NCBI RefSeq assembly: GCF_900111685.1
Contig: NZ_FOHX01000005.1
Location: forward strand, 124,001-188,000
Length of the DNA: 64,000 nucleotides
DNA from: Nonomuraea wenchangensis
GTDB lineage: Bacteria > Actinomycetota > Actinomycetes > Streptosporangiales > Streptosporangiaceae
Direction of reading: 5' to 3'
Below the pieces are notes generated by a model, which saw only the letters and a list, made by a program, of their open reading frames with translations, made no database searches and was not told the origin of the DNA. The position numbers were made by a program, and so were the translations under genes. Positions 34,500-43,212 of the stretch are shown here, in pieces (positions within the stretch are counted from its first letter, which is position 1; each line of letters starts with the position of its first letter).

Positions 34500-34537
34500 G
34501 CGATCACGCGATGATGGTGTTGCTGCCGGGTGAGGTG

Positions 34538-34849
34538 TCAGGCCGCGGAGATGCCGGCGCTGGCCGCGCGGCGCATGCGACGGCGACGCTCGCTGGCGCG
34601 CTCGTCCTCGTTGAGACCGCCCCACGTGCCGTACTTCTCCGGCCGGGACAGCGCGTAGTCAAGGCACTCGTTGCGGACGGGGCACTGGGCGCAGATCGCC
34701 TTGGCCTTCCGCTCACGTACGTCACGCTCGGGCTGCCGCTCCCCGTCGGGGCCGAAGAAGAGCACGAGGTCCTCACCCCGGCACGCGGCATCATCCTGCC
34801 AACCCCAGCTGGGGCGCGGGCGGGCGAGCTGCCGACGTACCTGAGACAT
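34538..34849 (-). CDS. WhiB-family iron-sulfur transcription factor
   Basis: 103 residues from ATG 34849, fixed by GAAGGTGG upstream. Four Cys ligands of the 4Fe-4S cluster: DDAACRGEDL, ICAQCPVRNEC (CxxCx5C). Then the GTWGGLNEDERASERRR turn and a basic tail that contacts DNA. Which Wbl subgroup is unclear (WhiB1/WblE-like size). Confidence 0.9.
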   Translation of the reverse strand: MSQVRRQLARPRPSWGWQDDAACRGEDLVLFFGPDGERQPERDVRERKAKAICAQCPVRNECLDYALSRPEKYGTWGGLNEDERASERRRRMRRAASAGISAA

Positions 34850-34949
34850 GAGAAAACCACCTTCGTGAGAGGTATTTCGGTAATTGAGCCGCATTGGACG
34901 CTTTTGGCGTCACTGTTCCAACGCAACAGCGAGCCGTGATGTTCCCTGT

Positions 34950-35879
34950 TCAGGCGAGGGCGGGCGTGGCGTACCGCACAGGCGTGAGCCTGTCCAGCGA
35001 AACCAGCCGGTAGGTCATGACCTTCTCGGCGCAAGCCGTGCCACACGGCGTTGTGAACGCCGATGGCTCGATCACGACCTGGAACCGTACGTCGCCGCGC
35101 CGCTTCGTGCGCACCCGCACGATGGCTTCGGTGACGTCGCCGTCCGTCCTGGAGGATTCCACGGCCACCGCGCCGACGGAGCACTCTCCCGTATGGGCTC
35201 GGGCGAAGTGCTCGACGGCTTGCAATGGCTCAGGGATGCCTGCGCGTCCCCGGTAGCGGTCGAGGATGACCTCGCCCGACCGGTACGCGTTAGCCGCTGC
35301 CAGTGCAGCAGCCTGAGACATGCTGCCGTAGAAAATTCCGTGTGGCAAGCACACGAGGTTGGCGGCGTAGCGATCGCCGCCAACGTGTGACGTTTCCCAT
35401 ACTCTGTCCGGCAAGTTTTCGGCCAGGGACCGAGCGAGGGGTAGTCCAATGCGGGCGCAGCACACATTGCGCTTGGCGTGCGTGCAGACCAGAAATACCG
35501 GCTCGTCTTCCAGTATGCAGGACCCTGGGACCACTCCGGCCACCAGCGCGTCCAGGTCAAGATCTTCGGGACCTGCGACGATGCCGCTCGCGAGCCAGGG
35601 ACGCTCCCCTGCCGCGTACGCGAGTAGCACACGGATCCCCTGCTCCCGTGGGCGGGTCCGGCGCCCGGGACGGCGGATCAGCTGGGGCCTGATACCGCGT
35701 TCGAGCGCCCTGCGGACCAGTTCTGAGATTTCTTCAGGAAGTTCGAAGCTTTCCAAGTGAGAGGGCCAGGGGCCGGGATACTCGACGAGCAGCCACAGCC
35801 GGGCGCCCACGGTGGCGCTGGCCAGTGTGGGCACCTCCCCGCTGTGGCACCCGAGCGGATGATCGCAGCCCTTCGCCAA
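34950..35879 (-). CDS. sucrase/ferredoxin-like [2Fe-2S] protein under iron control
   Basis: 309 residues from TTG 35879 (GAGAGGG upstream). Sucraseferredoxin-like family (thioredoxin-like 2Fe-2S fold): VCTHAKRNVCCARIG and HVGGDRYAANLVCLPHG hold the ligands. The N-terminal CDHPLGCHSG and C-terminal TPCGTACAEK add more Cys. The iron box in its promoter suggests derepression under iron starvation, so a ferric-siderophore reductase-like role is plausible but unproven. Confidence 0.82.
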   Translation of the reverse strand: MAKGCDHPLGCHSGEVPTLASATVGARLWLLVEYPGPWPSHLESFELPEEISELVRRALERGIRPQLIRRPGRRTRPREQGIRVLLAYAAGERPWLASGIVAGPEDLDLDALVAGVVPGSCILEDEPVFLVCTHAKRNVCCARIGLPLARSLAENLPDRVWETSHVGGDRYAANLVCLPHGIFYGSMSQAAALAAANAYRSGEVILDRYRGRAGIPEPLQAVEHFARAHTGECSVGAVAVESSRTDGDVTEAIVRVRTKRRGDVRFQVVIEPSAFTTPCGTACAEKVMTYRLVSLDRLTPVRYATPALA

Positions 35880-35907
35880 CGCCGGTCCCTCTCTCGTTCG
35901 CCGGTAA

Positions 35908-35926
35908 TTAGGTAAGACTAACCTAA
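35908..35926. promoter_or_regulatory. IdeR/DmdR-type iron box
   Basis: TTAGGTAAGACTAACCTAA is a close match to the 19-bp IdeR/DmdR consensus dyad TTAGGTTAGSCTAACCTAA. It lies about 30 bp upstream of the sucrase/ferredoxin-like start and overlaps its promoter. Confidence 0.85.
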
Positions 35927-35939
35927 CGGAAAGGCGACA

Positions 35940-37484
35940 TCAGAGGTGGGTGATTCGCGCGAGCACGTCACGTGTCGCGGGCAGAGCACGCTCCCTGTCC
36001 TCTTTGACCAGACCGATCCTGGTCCGCCGGTCCAGGAGGTCGCTCGCGTCGAGCGCGCCCTCGTGCTGGACGGACCACAGGAGCTCGCCGACGGTGATGC
36101 CGAGGCCGACCTCCTCCGGATGCGCGCGGACGAGCTCGTGGACGGCGGCCGCCTCGCCTCCGTAGCGCTCCGTGAGCCGGGCGGGGACGCCGTCCGCCGC
36201 ACCGGTCGCCGGGGGCTCCGCGCCCACGAGTGGGATGCGCCGGGTTCTGCACCGTCCTGCCCGCAGGTTTCCGGAGGAGACCGCACGATCGACCGCGTCC
36301 TCCGCCATGCGGCGATACGTGGTGAGTTTTCCGCCGACGACGGTGACGAGGCCGCCCTCCGACAGCACCGCGTGCCGCCGGGACAGGTCCGCCGTGCGCC
36401 CGCCCGCCGCGTCGTCCTTCCCGCCGTCTGCCGCCAGGAGCGGCCTCAGGCCCGCGTACGCGCCCGCGACCGCCTCTCTGGTCACCCGAGTCCCGAGAAC
36501 CCCGTTCAGCACCTCCAGGAGCGCTGTGACGTCCTCCTCGGGGGCCTCGGGAACGTCGGGCACCGGCCCGTCCACGGGCTCGTCGGTGAGGCCGACGTAC
36601 ACGCGGCCGTCGTGCTGGGGGAGGACCAGGGCGAACCGGTTGGTCTCGCCAGGAAGGGGCAGGTGCACGCCGGCGATCAGGCCGGGCAGCGTCCCCGGCC
36701 GCAGCACGAGGTGGGTGCCACGGGACGGGCGCAGCCGTACGTCGGGGTCCAGGGTCCCGGCCCACACGCCGGTGGCGTTGATCACCGTACGGGCGCGGAT
36801 CTCGAACTCCTCGCCGGTCAGCTCGTCGCGCACACTGGCGGTCATCCCGCCGCCCGAGGCGGTGAGGCGCAGGGCGCGGCAGCGGGTCAGCACGCGGGCC
36901 CCGCGCGCGGCGGCGGTCCTCGCTATCGCCACCACCAGGCGGGCGTCGTCGAGCAGCCGGCCGTCCCAGGACAGCAGCGCGCCCCGCAGGCTCCCCGCGG
37001 GGGCGACCGGGACGAGCGTGCGCGCCCGCGCCGCGTCCAGCCGGGACGGGCCGGGCAGCAGGCGGCGCGGGGTGCGGGCGGCGGCCCGCAGCGCGTCGCC
37101 GAGCCGGTAGCCGGACATCACCAGCGCGGCCTGCCGCCGGGAGACGGCGGGGGTCAGCGGCAGCGCGTACGGATGCGCCCTGACCAGGTGCGGAGCCGTC
37201 CTGCGGAGCAGGATCCCGCGCTCGACGGCGCTCTCGTGCGCCACGCCCACCTGGCCCTTCGCCAGGTAGCGCAGCCCGCCGTGGATCAGCTTGGAGCTCC
37301 ACCGCGAGGTGCCGAACGCCAGGTCGTGCGCGTCGATCGCGGCCACGCGCAGGCCGCGCGCCGCGGCGTCGAGCGCGGCTCCCGCGCCGGTCGCGCCGAG
37401 CCCGACCACCAGCACGTCGAGCCGTTCCTCGGCGACCCTGCGCAGCTCACGGGCGCGGCGGGCGGCGTTGAGCGAACTGTCCAA
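35940..37484 (-). CDS. glpD: FAD-dependent glycerol-3-phosphate dehydrogenase
   Basis: 514 residues. N-terminal FAD dinucleotide fold VVGLGATGAGAALDAAARG, then TSRWSSKLIHGGLRYL, VINATGVWAG and VVGGKLTTYRRMAEDAVD, all GlpD signatures. Oxidises sn-glycerol-3-phosphate to DHAP at the membrane, passing electrons to quinone. Its start lies inside the end of the TetR gene (38-bp overlap). The glpD-TetR-AGPS-like order also occurs in M. tuberculosis (Rv2249c-Rv2251). Confidence 0.92.
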   Translation of the reverse strand: MDSSLNAARRARELRRVAEERLDVLVVGLGATGAGAALDAAARGLRVAAIDAHDLAFGTSRWSSKLIHGGLRYLAKGQVGVAHESAVERGILLRRTAPHLVRAHPYALPLTPAVSRRQAALVMSGYRLGDALRAAARTPRRLLPGPSRLDAARARTLVPVAPAGSLRGALLSWDGRLLDDARLVVAIARTAAARGARVLTRCRALRLTASGGGMTASVRDELTGEEFEIRARTVINATGVWAGTLDPDVRLRPSRGTHLVLRPGTLPGLIAGVHLPLPGETNRFALVLPQHDGRVYVGLTDEPVDGPVPDVPEAPEEDVTALLEVLNGVLGTRVTREAVAGAYAGLRPLLAADGGKDDAAGGRTADLSRRHAVLSEGGLVTVVGGKLTTYRRMAEDAVDRAVSSGNLRAGRCRTRRIPLVGAEPPATGAADGVPARLTERYGGEAAAVHELVRAHPEEVGLGITVGELLWSVQHEGALDASDLLDRRTRIGLVKEDRERALPATRDVLARITHL

Positions 37485-37986
37485 GATAGGCCTCCAGCAG
37501 GGCGGCGAGCTCGGCGTCGAGCTCGTCCAGGGTGACGGGGTCGAGCATGGTGGGCGCCGACAGCAGGAACGACTGGGCCACCAGCAGCACGGCCCGCGCC
37601 CTGGCCGGGTCGCCGACGGCCGGCTCCAGCAGCTCCAGCACGGCCTCGTGGGTGGCGCCGCGCCGGTCGAGCAGGTAGGGGAGCAGCAGGTCGGGGTCCG
37701 CCTCGACGATCTTGCGCCAGAGCGGGTGGGCGCGCAGCGTCCGTACGCCCTCGACGACCGCCGGGACCGGGTCGCCGAGGTCCAGCCCGGACAGCACCCG
37801 CACCCACTCCCGCGTCATCAGGTCGGCGACCAGGCTGCGCACGTCCGGCCAGCGGCGGTAGAGCGTCATCCTGGACACGCCCGCGCGCCGTGCCACGTCC
37901 GTGAGCGTCGTCCTGCGCACGCCGTAGGCCAGCACGCAGTCACGGGCCGCGTCCAGAACGCCGTCATTGTGACGAATAGCCGTCAT
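37447..37986 (-). CDS. TetR-family regulator between glpD and AGPS-like gene
   Basis: 179 residues. N-terminal HTH RRTTLTDVARRAGVSRMTLYRRWPD; C-terminal ligand domain diverged. TACACT lies 7 nt before ATG 37986 (leaderless). The start is 16 bp from the divergent oxidase start, and an inverted repeat TGTGAC (37968-37973) / GTCACA (37989-37994) spans its start codon, a likely autoregulatory operator. Confidence 0.88.
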   Translation of the reverse strand: MTAIRHNDGVLDAARDCVLAYGVRRTTLTDVARRAGVSRMTLYRRWPDVRSLVADLMTREWVRVLSGLDLGDPVPAVVEGVRTLRAHPLWRKIVEADPDLLLPYLLDRRGATHEAVLELLEPAVGDPARARAVLLVAQSFLLSAPTMLDPVTLDELDAELAALLEAYLGQFAQRRPPRP

Positions 37987-37990
37987 ATGT

Positions 37991-37999
37991 CACAGTGTA
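37991..37999. promoter_or_regulatory. overlapping divergent -10 boxes
   Basis: Plus-strand CACAGT (37991-37996, 6 nt before ATG 38003) and minus-strand TACACT (37994-37999, 7 nt before ATG 37986) overlap within a 16-bp intergenic gap. Transcription from the two promoters should be mutually exclusive. Confidence 0.5.
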
Positions 38000-38002
38000 C
38001 GC

Positions 38003-39586
38003 ATGACCCGAGAACCGATGCTGTGGTGCGGCTGGGGCGATCCCGCCAAGGCCCGCGAGCTGCCCGAACAGGTACGCGGACTGCTGCGCGACCTCCTGGG
38101 CGTGCGGGCCCCCGACGCGCCGGCCACCGCCCTGGAGTCGGTCCGGCTGCCGCCGGTCGCCCTCACCCCCGCTTGCCTGGAGGCGCTGGCCGCCGTCGTG
38201 GGGGCGGAGCACGTACGGACCGGGCACGAGGAGCGCGTCCGCCACACGCGCGGCAAGTCCACGCCCGACCTGCTGCGCATCCGGGCCGGCGACGGCTCCG
38301 ACGCGCCCGACGCCGTGGTGCTGCCCGGCTCGCACGAGGAGGTCGCCGACCTGCTCGCCCTCTGCGCGCGCGAACGCGTCGCGGTCGTGCCCTTCGGCGG
38401 CGGCACCTCGGTGGTGGGCGGGCTCGCCGCGAGCGCCCGCGACGGCTTCGCCGGCGTGATCGCGCTCGACCTGGCGCGGCTCGACCGGCTGCGCTCGGTG
38501 GACGCCGAGTCGATGACCGCCGAGTTCGAGCCGGGCGTGCGCGCCCCCGACGCCGAGCGGCTGCTCGCCGCGCACGGGCTGACCCTCGGGCACTTCCCCC
38601 AGTCCTTCGAGTACGCCACGCTCGGCGGCTTCGCCGCGGCCCGCTCCAGCGGCCAGGCCTCGGCCGGCTACGGCCGCTTCGACGACATGGTGGTCGGCCT
38701 CACCCTGGCCACGCCCTCCGGCACGCTCGAACTCGGCCGCGCGCCCAAATCGGCGGCCGGCCCCGACCTGCGCCAGCTCGTGCTCGGCTCGGAGGGCGCG
38801 TTCGGCGTCATCACCGCGCTGCGGCTGCGCGTTCGCAGGGCCCCGGCCGAGCGGGTCTACGAGGGCTGGCGCTTCCCGTCCTGGACGGCCGGGTCGGCGG
38901 CCGTGCGCGCGCTCGCCCAGGAGGGACCGACGCCCACGGTGCTGCGGCTGTCGGACGAGACCGAGACGATGATCGGGCTGGCGAAGCCGGACGCGATCGG
39001 CTCGGGCGGCTCGGGCGGGTGCCTGCTGGTCGCGGGCTACGAGGGGGCGTCGGTGTCCGCGCGGCGGGAGGCCGCAGGGGCCGTGCTGGCCCGGCTCGGC
39101 GGCGAGCCGCTGGGGGAGGAGCCGGGGCGGGCGTGGGAGCACGGGCGCTTCTCCGCGCCGTACCTTCGGGACTCGCTGCTCGCCGCGGGGGCCACCGTCG
39201 AGACGCTCGAGACCGCCGGGTTCTGGGCGGACCTGCCCAGGCTCTACGACGCGGTCCGGCTCGCGCTGCTCGGCGCGCTCGGCTCGCCGCTGGTGATGTG
39301 CCACATCTCGCACGTGTACGAGACCGGCGCCTCCCTCTACTTCACCGTCGTCACCCCGCAGGACGGCGACCCGGTGGCGCAGTGGGAGCGGGCCAAGTCC
39401 GAGGTGAACGCCGCCATCGTGGCGGCCGGCGGCACGATCTCCCACCACCACGGGGTCGGCCGCGACCACCGGGACGCCTACGCGGACGAGATCGGGCCGC
39501 TGGGCGTCGCCGTGCTCCAGGCGGTCAAGGCCCGCCTCGACCCCGCCGGGATACTCAACCCCGGCGCGCTGGTCGCCGGCCTCTAG
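38003..39586 (+). CDS. FAD-binding oxidase, alkyl-DHAP synthase-like
   Basis: 527 residues. FAD_binding_4 domain with VVPFGGGTSVVGG and the AGPS-type HFPQSFEYATLGGFAAARSSGQ; C-terminal SHHHGVGRDH with the His cluster of alkyldihydroxyacetonephosphate synthases. Homolog Rv2251 sits in the same context. AGPS makes the ether bond of plasmalogen-type lipids from acyl-DHAP; pairing with glpD (DHAP/G3P) fits ether- or glycerolipid metabolism, but activity is not proven. Confidence 0.82.
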   Translation: MTREPMLWCGWGDPAKARELPEQVRGLLRDLLGVRAPDAPATALESVRLPPVALTPACLEALAAVVGAEHVRTGHEERVRHTRGKSTPDLLRIRAGDGSDAPDAVVLPGSHEEVADLLALCARERVAVVPFGGGTSVVGGLAASARDGFAGVIALDLARLDRLRSVDAESMTAEFEPGVRAPDAERLLAAHGLTLGHFPQSFEYATLGGFAAARSSGQASAGYGRFDDMVVGLTLATPSGTLELGRAPKSAAGPDLRQLVLGSEGAFGVITALRLRVRRAPAERVYEGWRFPSWTAGSAAVRALAQEGPTPTVLRLSDETETMIGLAKPDAIGSGGSGGCLLVAGYEGASVSARREAAGAVLARLGGEPLGEEPGRAWEHGRFSAPYLRDSLLAAGATVETLETAGFWADLPRLYDAVRLALLGALGSPLVMCHISHVYETGASLYFTVVTPQDGDPVAQWERAKSEVNAAIVAAGGTISHHHGVGRDHRDAYADEIGPLGVAVLQAVKARLDPAGILNPGALVAGL

Positions 39587-39590
39587 GCCG

Positions 39591-40004
39591 TCAGTCCGGC
39601 GGCCGGTTGTCCCGGTCGGCCTCCTCCAGGGTGGCGGCGGCCTCGCTGAAGCGGTTGAGCGCCTCCTCGACGCTCGCCAGGTGGCGCAGCGCCTGGACCA
39701 GCGGGGCGCCGCCGCGTTCGCGCGTGAGCGCCACCGCCTCCTGGGCGAGCGGGAGCGCTTCGACGGCCTGGCGCCGGTCGAGCAGCATCAGGGCCGTCGT
39801 CCAGAGGCAGCGGGCGAGCAGCGCGTCGTGCTCGCCGGGAAACCTGCGCCGCAGGGCCCTGCACTTGGCGATCGCCTCGCTCATGACGTTCAGGGCCGCT
39901 CTGCCCCATTTGGGGCGGGTGGCGGCGAGGGCGAGCAGGCCCTCGATCTCGGCCGTCTCCGCGGTTCCCCTCCGGGTCGCGTCGTCCGGACCGTTACGCG
40001 TCAT
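39591..40004 (-). CDS. small TPR-like hypothetical protein
   Basis: 137 residues from ATG 40004 with GGGGAGG ribosome-binding site. Helical repeats (LARCLWTTALMLLDRRQAVEALPLAQEAV, LRHLASVEEALNRFSEAAATLEEA) resemble two or three TPR units. Convergent with the oxidase gene, 4 bp apart. Function unknown. Confidence 0.65.
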   Translation of the reverse strand: MTRNGPDDATRRGTAETAEIEGLLALAATRPKWGRAALNVMSEAIAKCRALRRRFPGEHDALLARCLWTTALMLLDRRQAVEALPLAQEAVALTRERGGAPLVQALRHLASVEEALNRFSEAAATLEEADRDNRPPD

Positions 40005-40134
40005 GGGAGCCTCCCCTGGGTGGTCCCAACCGCTTGCTTGGGGGGTGACGGTACACCATTGTGAACCTTCTGTGTTCTTCACGGCACGGAGCGTCCATGA
40101 TGCGTGAAGGGTAGATCAACGTAAAGATGTGGTC

Positions 40135-41622
40135 ATGAGGGAAGCGGCGGCCGAGCGTGGAAAAAGGCTCTCCTCGCGGGAGTCGGAGGAAGGAGCGGGA
40201 TGGGCCTGCTCACAAATGGGCACATTCGCGGCGTTAAGACCGGATGAGCGGGGCTTCACCTGGCTCAACGCGAGCACATTGTGGCGCTCGCGCAACGAGA
40301 TCCTGGCCGGGCTGTTCGGGGATCCGTCGGGCGAGGTGAGGGCGCGATGGGTGGCGGAACAGGAAGTCCGAGGGGCAGATCCGGAATTTCGCATCAGGCC
40401 GCCAGTAAAGGGAAATTTCGATTTCCTCCTGCTGGGTGACACCGGCGAGGGCGACGCCTCCCAGTACGCCGTCGTCCCCCCGATGCTGAAAGTGGGCGCC
40501 GGCACCGCTTTCGCCGTCATCGCCAGCGACGTGATCTATCCGACCGGATCCGGCGACGAGTACGGCCCCAAATTCTTCCGCCCGTACAAGGACTACGACG
40601 CCCCCATCTACGCGATCCCCGGCAACCACGACTGGTACGACGGACTCGGCGGTTTCATGCGCGTCTTCTGCGACGCGCCGCCGCTCAAGCCCCAGCCGGA
40701 CCGCGGCCTGCGCGGGCTGCTCTGGCGCAAGCCGGAGACCATCGACGAGACCCTGCTGAAGGAGGCCCGCGCGCTGCGCGGCCGGCCCTCGCAGCAGGGG
40801 GCCCAGCAGGGGCCCTACTGGGCGATCGAGACCGACAGCCTGCTCATCGTCGGCGTGGACACCGGCATCAAGAACGTCATCGACGAGGGCCAGACCGCCT
40901 GGCTGCGCCGGGTCTCGCTCGACCCGCGCCCCAAGATCCTGGTGACCGGCAAGCCGATCTACGTCAACAACGCGTACAAACCGTCGGCGCTGGCGGGCGG
41001 CGGCACGATCGACGACATCGTGCGCGACCCGGCGCACCGCTACGTCGCGGCCATCGGCGGCGACGTGCACAACTACCAGCGCTATCCGGTTCGGGTGGGC
41101 GACCGCGTCATCCAGTACGTCGTCTCCGGCGGGGGCGGCGCGTTCATGCACGCCACGCACACCATCGACCGGGTCGACGTGGCCGAGGTGGCCGAGGACG
41201 ACTTCAAGTGCTATCCGCTGCGCGGCGACTCCCTGTCGTACTACAGCCACCTCTACGCCCGCAGGCTCCGGGTGCGCTGGCTCTACCTGCGGCCGAGGGA
41301 GGCCGTGTGCATCATGGCGGAGCGGATAGGGAACGAGCCGCCCCGCACGCCGGAGGGACCGGTCAAGGTCACCCGCCGGATGCGGTGGGCGGCGCGGGTG
41401 CTCGGCGCCTGGCCGTGGCCGCTGCGGCTGCCGGTGGGCAAGACCAACCACCGCTTCCTGTCGGAGCTGTCCGACTGGGACGTGCCGCCGTTCTTCAAGC
41501 ACTTCCTGCACGCCTCGGTGACGCCGCAGGAGCTGACGCTGCGGTGCTTCGCCGTCACCGGCTGCCTCGCCCAGGAGCTGGAGCCGCCCGTCGAGGACGA
41601 GGTGCGCATCAGTCTGTCGTAG
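40135..41622 (+). CDS. metallophosphoesterase-fold protein
   Basis: 495 residues from ATG 40135 (AAAGAT box 6 nt upstream; MGTFAALRP 27 residues later is an alternative start). Calcineurin-like fold: LLLGDTGEGD, IPGNHDWYDG and GGDVHNYQRY supply the metal ligands. No signal peptide. A long C-terminal extension (about 380-495) contains FFKHFLHASVTPQELTLRCF. Substrate unknown. Confidence 0.82.
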   Translation: MREAAAERGKRLSSRESEEGAGWACSQMGTFAALRPDERGFTWLNASTLWRSRNEILAGLFGDPSGEVRARWVAEQEVRGADPEFRIRPPVKGNFDFLLLGDTGEGDASQYAVVPPMLKVGAGTAFAVIASDVIYPTGSGDEYGPKFFRPYKDYDAPIYAIPGNHDWYDGLGGFMRVFCDAPPLKPQPDRGLRGLLWRKPETIDETLLKEARALRGRPSQQGAQQGPYWAIETDSLLIVGVDTGIKNVIDEGQTAWLRRVSLDPRPKILVTGKPIYVNNAYKPSALAGGGTIDDIVRDPAHRYVAAIGGDVHNYQRYPVRVGDRVIQYVVSGGGGAFMHATHTIDRVDVAEVAEDDFKCYPLRGDSLSYYSHLYARRLRVRWLYLRPREAVCIMAERIGNEPPRTPEGPVKVTRRMRWAARVLGAWPWPLRLPVGKTNHRFLSELSDWDVPPFFKHFLHASVTPQELTLRCFAVTGCLAQELEPPVEDEVRISLS

Positions 41623-41642
41623 CCGTTTGGCACTCTTGAGAC

Positions 41643-43211
41643 GTGTACGTGGTGGTCGCCGGAGAGACGGTGCTCCCGGTCGGGGGCGAGGTGAGCCGTC
41701 CCGCCGACCTGGCCGCGGCCGTGCGGGAGATCGAGGCGGCCGAGCGGCCCCGGTGGGTGTGGGCCGACACGCGCGAGACCTATCCGGCGCTGCTGGAGTC
41801 GGGTGCGCGGGTCGGCCGCTGCCACGACCTCGCGCTCACCGAGGGCCTGCTGCTCGCGTACGAGGGCCGTCACGGCGAGAGCCGCACGGCCATGGCCGCC
41901 CACGCGCGGCTGCGCGGGCTGCCCGTGCCTGAGGAGGCGCCGAGCCCGCCGGGCACGCTGTTCGCGCCGGAGCCGATGGCGGCGGAGGCGGTGGCCGAGG
42001 TGCTGGCCGACCAGCTCCGGCGGGTCGCGGCGCTGCCCGAGCCCGGCAGGTTCCGGTTGCTGGTGGCCGCGGAGTCGGCGGGCGCGCTGGTCGCCGCCGA
42101 GATGACGCACGAGGGCATGCCCTGGCGCAAGGACCTGCACGACGAGCTGCTGACCGGCCTGCTCGGGCCGCGGCCCGTGCACGGCATGCGGCCGGCCAGG
42201 CTGCAGGCGCTGGCCGACGAGGTGGCCGCGGCGTTCGGCCGCCCGGTCAACCCCGACTCGGTGCGCCAGCTCGTCAAGGCGTTCAAGGATGCCGGGGTCG
42301 AGCTCAAGAGCACCCGGTCGTGGGAGCTCAAGCGGGTCGAGCATCCCGCCGTGGCGCCGCTGCTGGCCTACAAGGAGCTGGCCAGGCTGTTCAGCGCGCA
42401 CGGGTGGGCGTGGGCCGACCAGTGGGTGCGCGGCGGGCGCTTCCGCCCCGAGTACGTCGTGGGCGGCGTGGTGTCCGGGCGCTGGGCCACCAGCGGCGGC
42501 GGCGCGCTGCAGATCCCCAAGGTCATGCGCCGCGTGGTGGTGGCCGACGAGGGATGGACGCTGGTCGTGGCCGACGCCGCCCAGCTCGAACCCCGGGTGC
42601 TCGCCGCCATGGCCGGTGACGTCGGGCTGGCGAGGGCCGCGGGCGAGATCGACCTCTACTCGGCGCTCGCCACGTCCTTCGGCGGGCAGCGCGACCACGC
42701 CAAGATCGCCATGCTGTCGGCGATGTACGGCGGCACCAGCGGCGATGCCTCCAAGCTGCTGGCCGTGATGCGGCAGCGCTTCCCGAAGGCCTACCAGTTC
42801 GTGGAGGACGCCGCCAAGGCGGGGGAGGAGGGCCGGCTGGTGCGTTCGTGGCTGGGCCGCACCAGCCCGCCGCCGTCGGCCCGCTGGCGTGAGCTCGTGT
42901 CGGGGCCCGAGGGCGGGCGCGCGGCCCGCGACCGGGGCCGCTTCACCCGCAACTTCGTGGTGCAGGGCACCGCGGCGGAGTGGGCGCTCGCGCTGCTCGC
43001 GGTGCTGCGCGGGCTGCTGCCCGAGCCGGCCGGGCTGGTGTTCTTCCAGCACGACGAGGTGATGGTGCACTGTCCGCGCGAGCAGGCCGGCGAGGTGGTC
43101 GCGGCGGTGCAGACGGCCGCCGCCGAGGCCACCCGCCTGCTGTTCGGCGACACCCCGGTCCGCTTCCCGATGGAGGCGGTGCCCGTCACCTGCTACGCCG
43201 ACGCCAAGTGA
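41643..43211 (+). CDS. family-A DNA polymerase with degenerate 3'-5' exonuclease-like domain
   Basis: 522 residues from GTG 41643. The C-terminal half carries family-A polymerase motifs: A in VVADAAQLEPRVLAAMAGD, B in RDHAKIAMLSAMYGG, C in FFQHDEVMVHCP. The N-terminal part resembles the exonuclease/RNase-D-like domain of actinobacterial 'bifunctional 3'-5' exonuclease/DNA polymerase' proteins, but DEDD acids are hard to place, so exonuclease activity is doubtful. A repair or translesion role is inferred. CACTCT 6 nt upstream suggests a leaderless message. Confidence 0.83.
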   Translation: MYVVVAGETVLPVGGEVSRPADLAAAVREIEAAERPRWVWADTRETYPALLESGARVGRCHDLALTEGLLLAYEGRHGESRTAMAAHARLRGLPVPEEAPSPPGTLFAPEPMAAEAVAEVLADQLRRVAALPEPGRFRLLVAAESAGALVAAEMTHEGMPWRKDLHDELLTGLLGPRPVHGMRPARLQALADEVAAAFGRPVNPDSVRQLVKAFKDAGVELKSTRSWELKRVEHPAVAPLLAYKELARLFSAHGWAWADQWVRGGRFRPEYVVGGVVSGRWATSGGGALQIPKVMRRVVVADEGWTLVVADAAQLEPRVLAAMAGDVGLARAAGEIDLYSALATSFGGQRDHAKIAMLSAMYGGTSGDASKLLAVMRQRFPKAYQFVEDAAKAGEEGRLVRSWLGRTSPPPSARWRELVSGPEGGRAARDRGRFTRNFVVQGTAAEWALALLAVLRGLLPEPAGLVFFQHDEVMVHCPREQAGEVVAAVQTAAAEATRLLFGDTPVRFPMEAVPVTCYADAK

Positions 43212-43212
43212 G

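Noticed and set aside
34441..34500. tRNA-like segment (GGGTTCGCC and hairpins)
   Set aside because: No acceptor stem, anticodon arm or proper T-loop GGTTCRANYC; only the inverted repeats are supported.
40045..40070. Crp-like GTGAA...TTCAC site before the metallophosphoesterase gene
   Set aside because: Half-sites are 12 bp apart and lack the TGTGA-N6-TCACA form; too weak to list.
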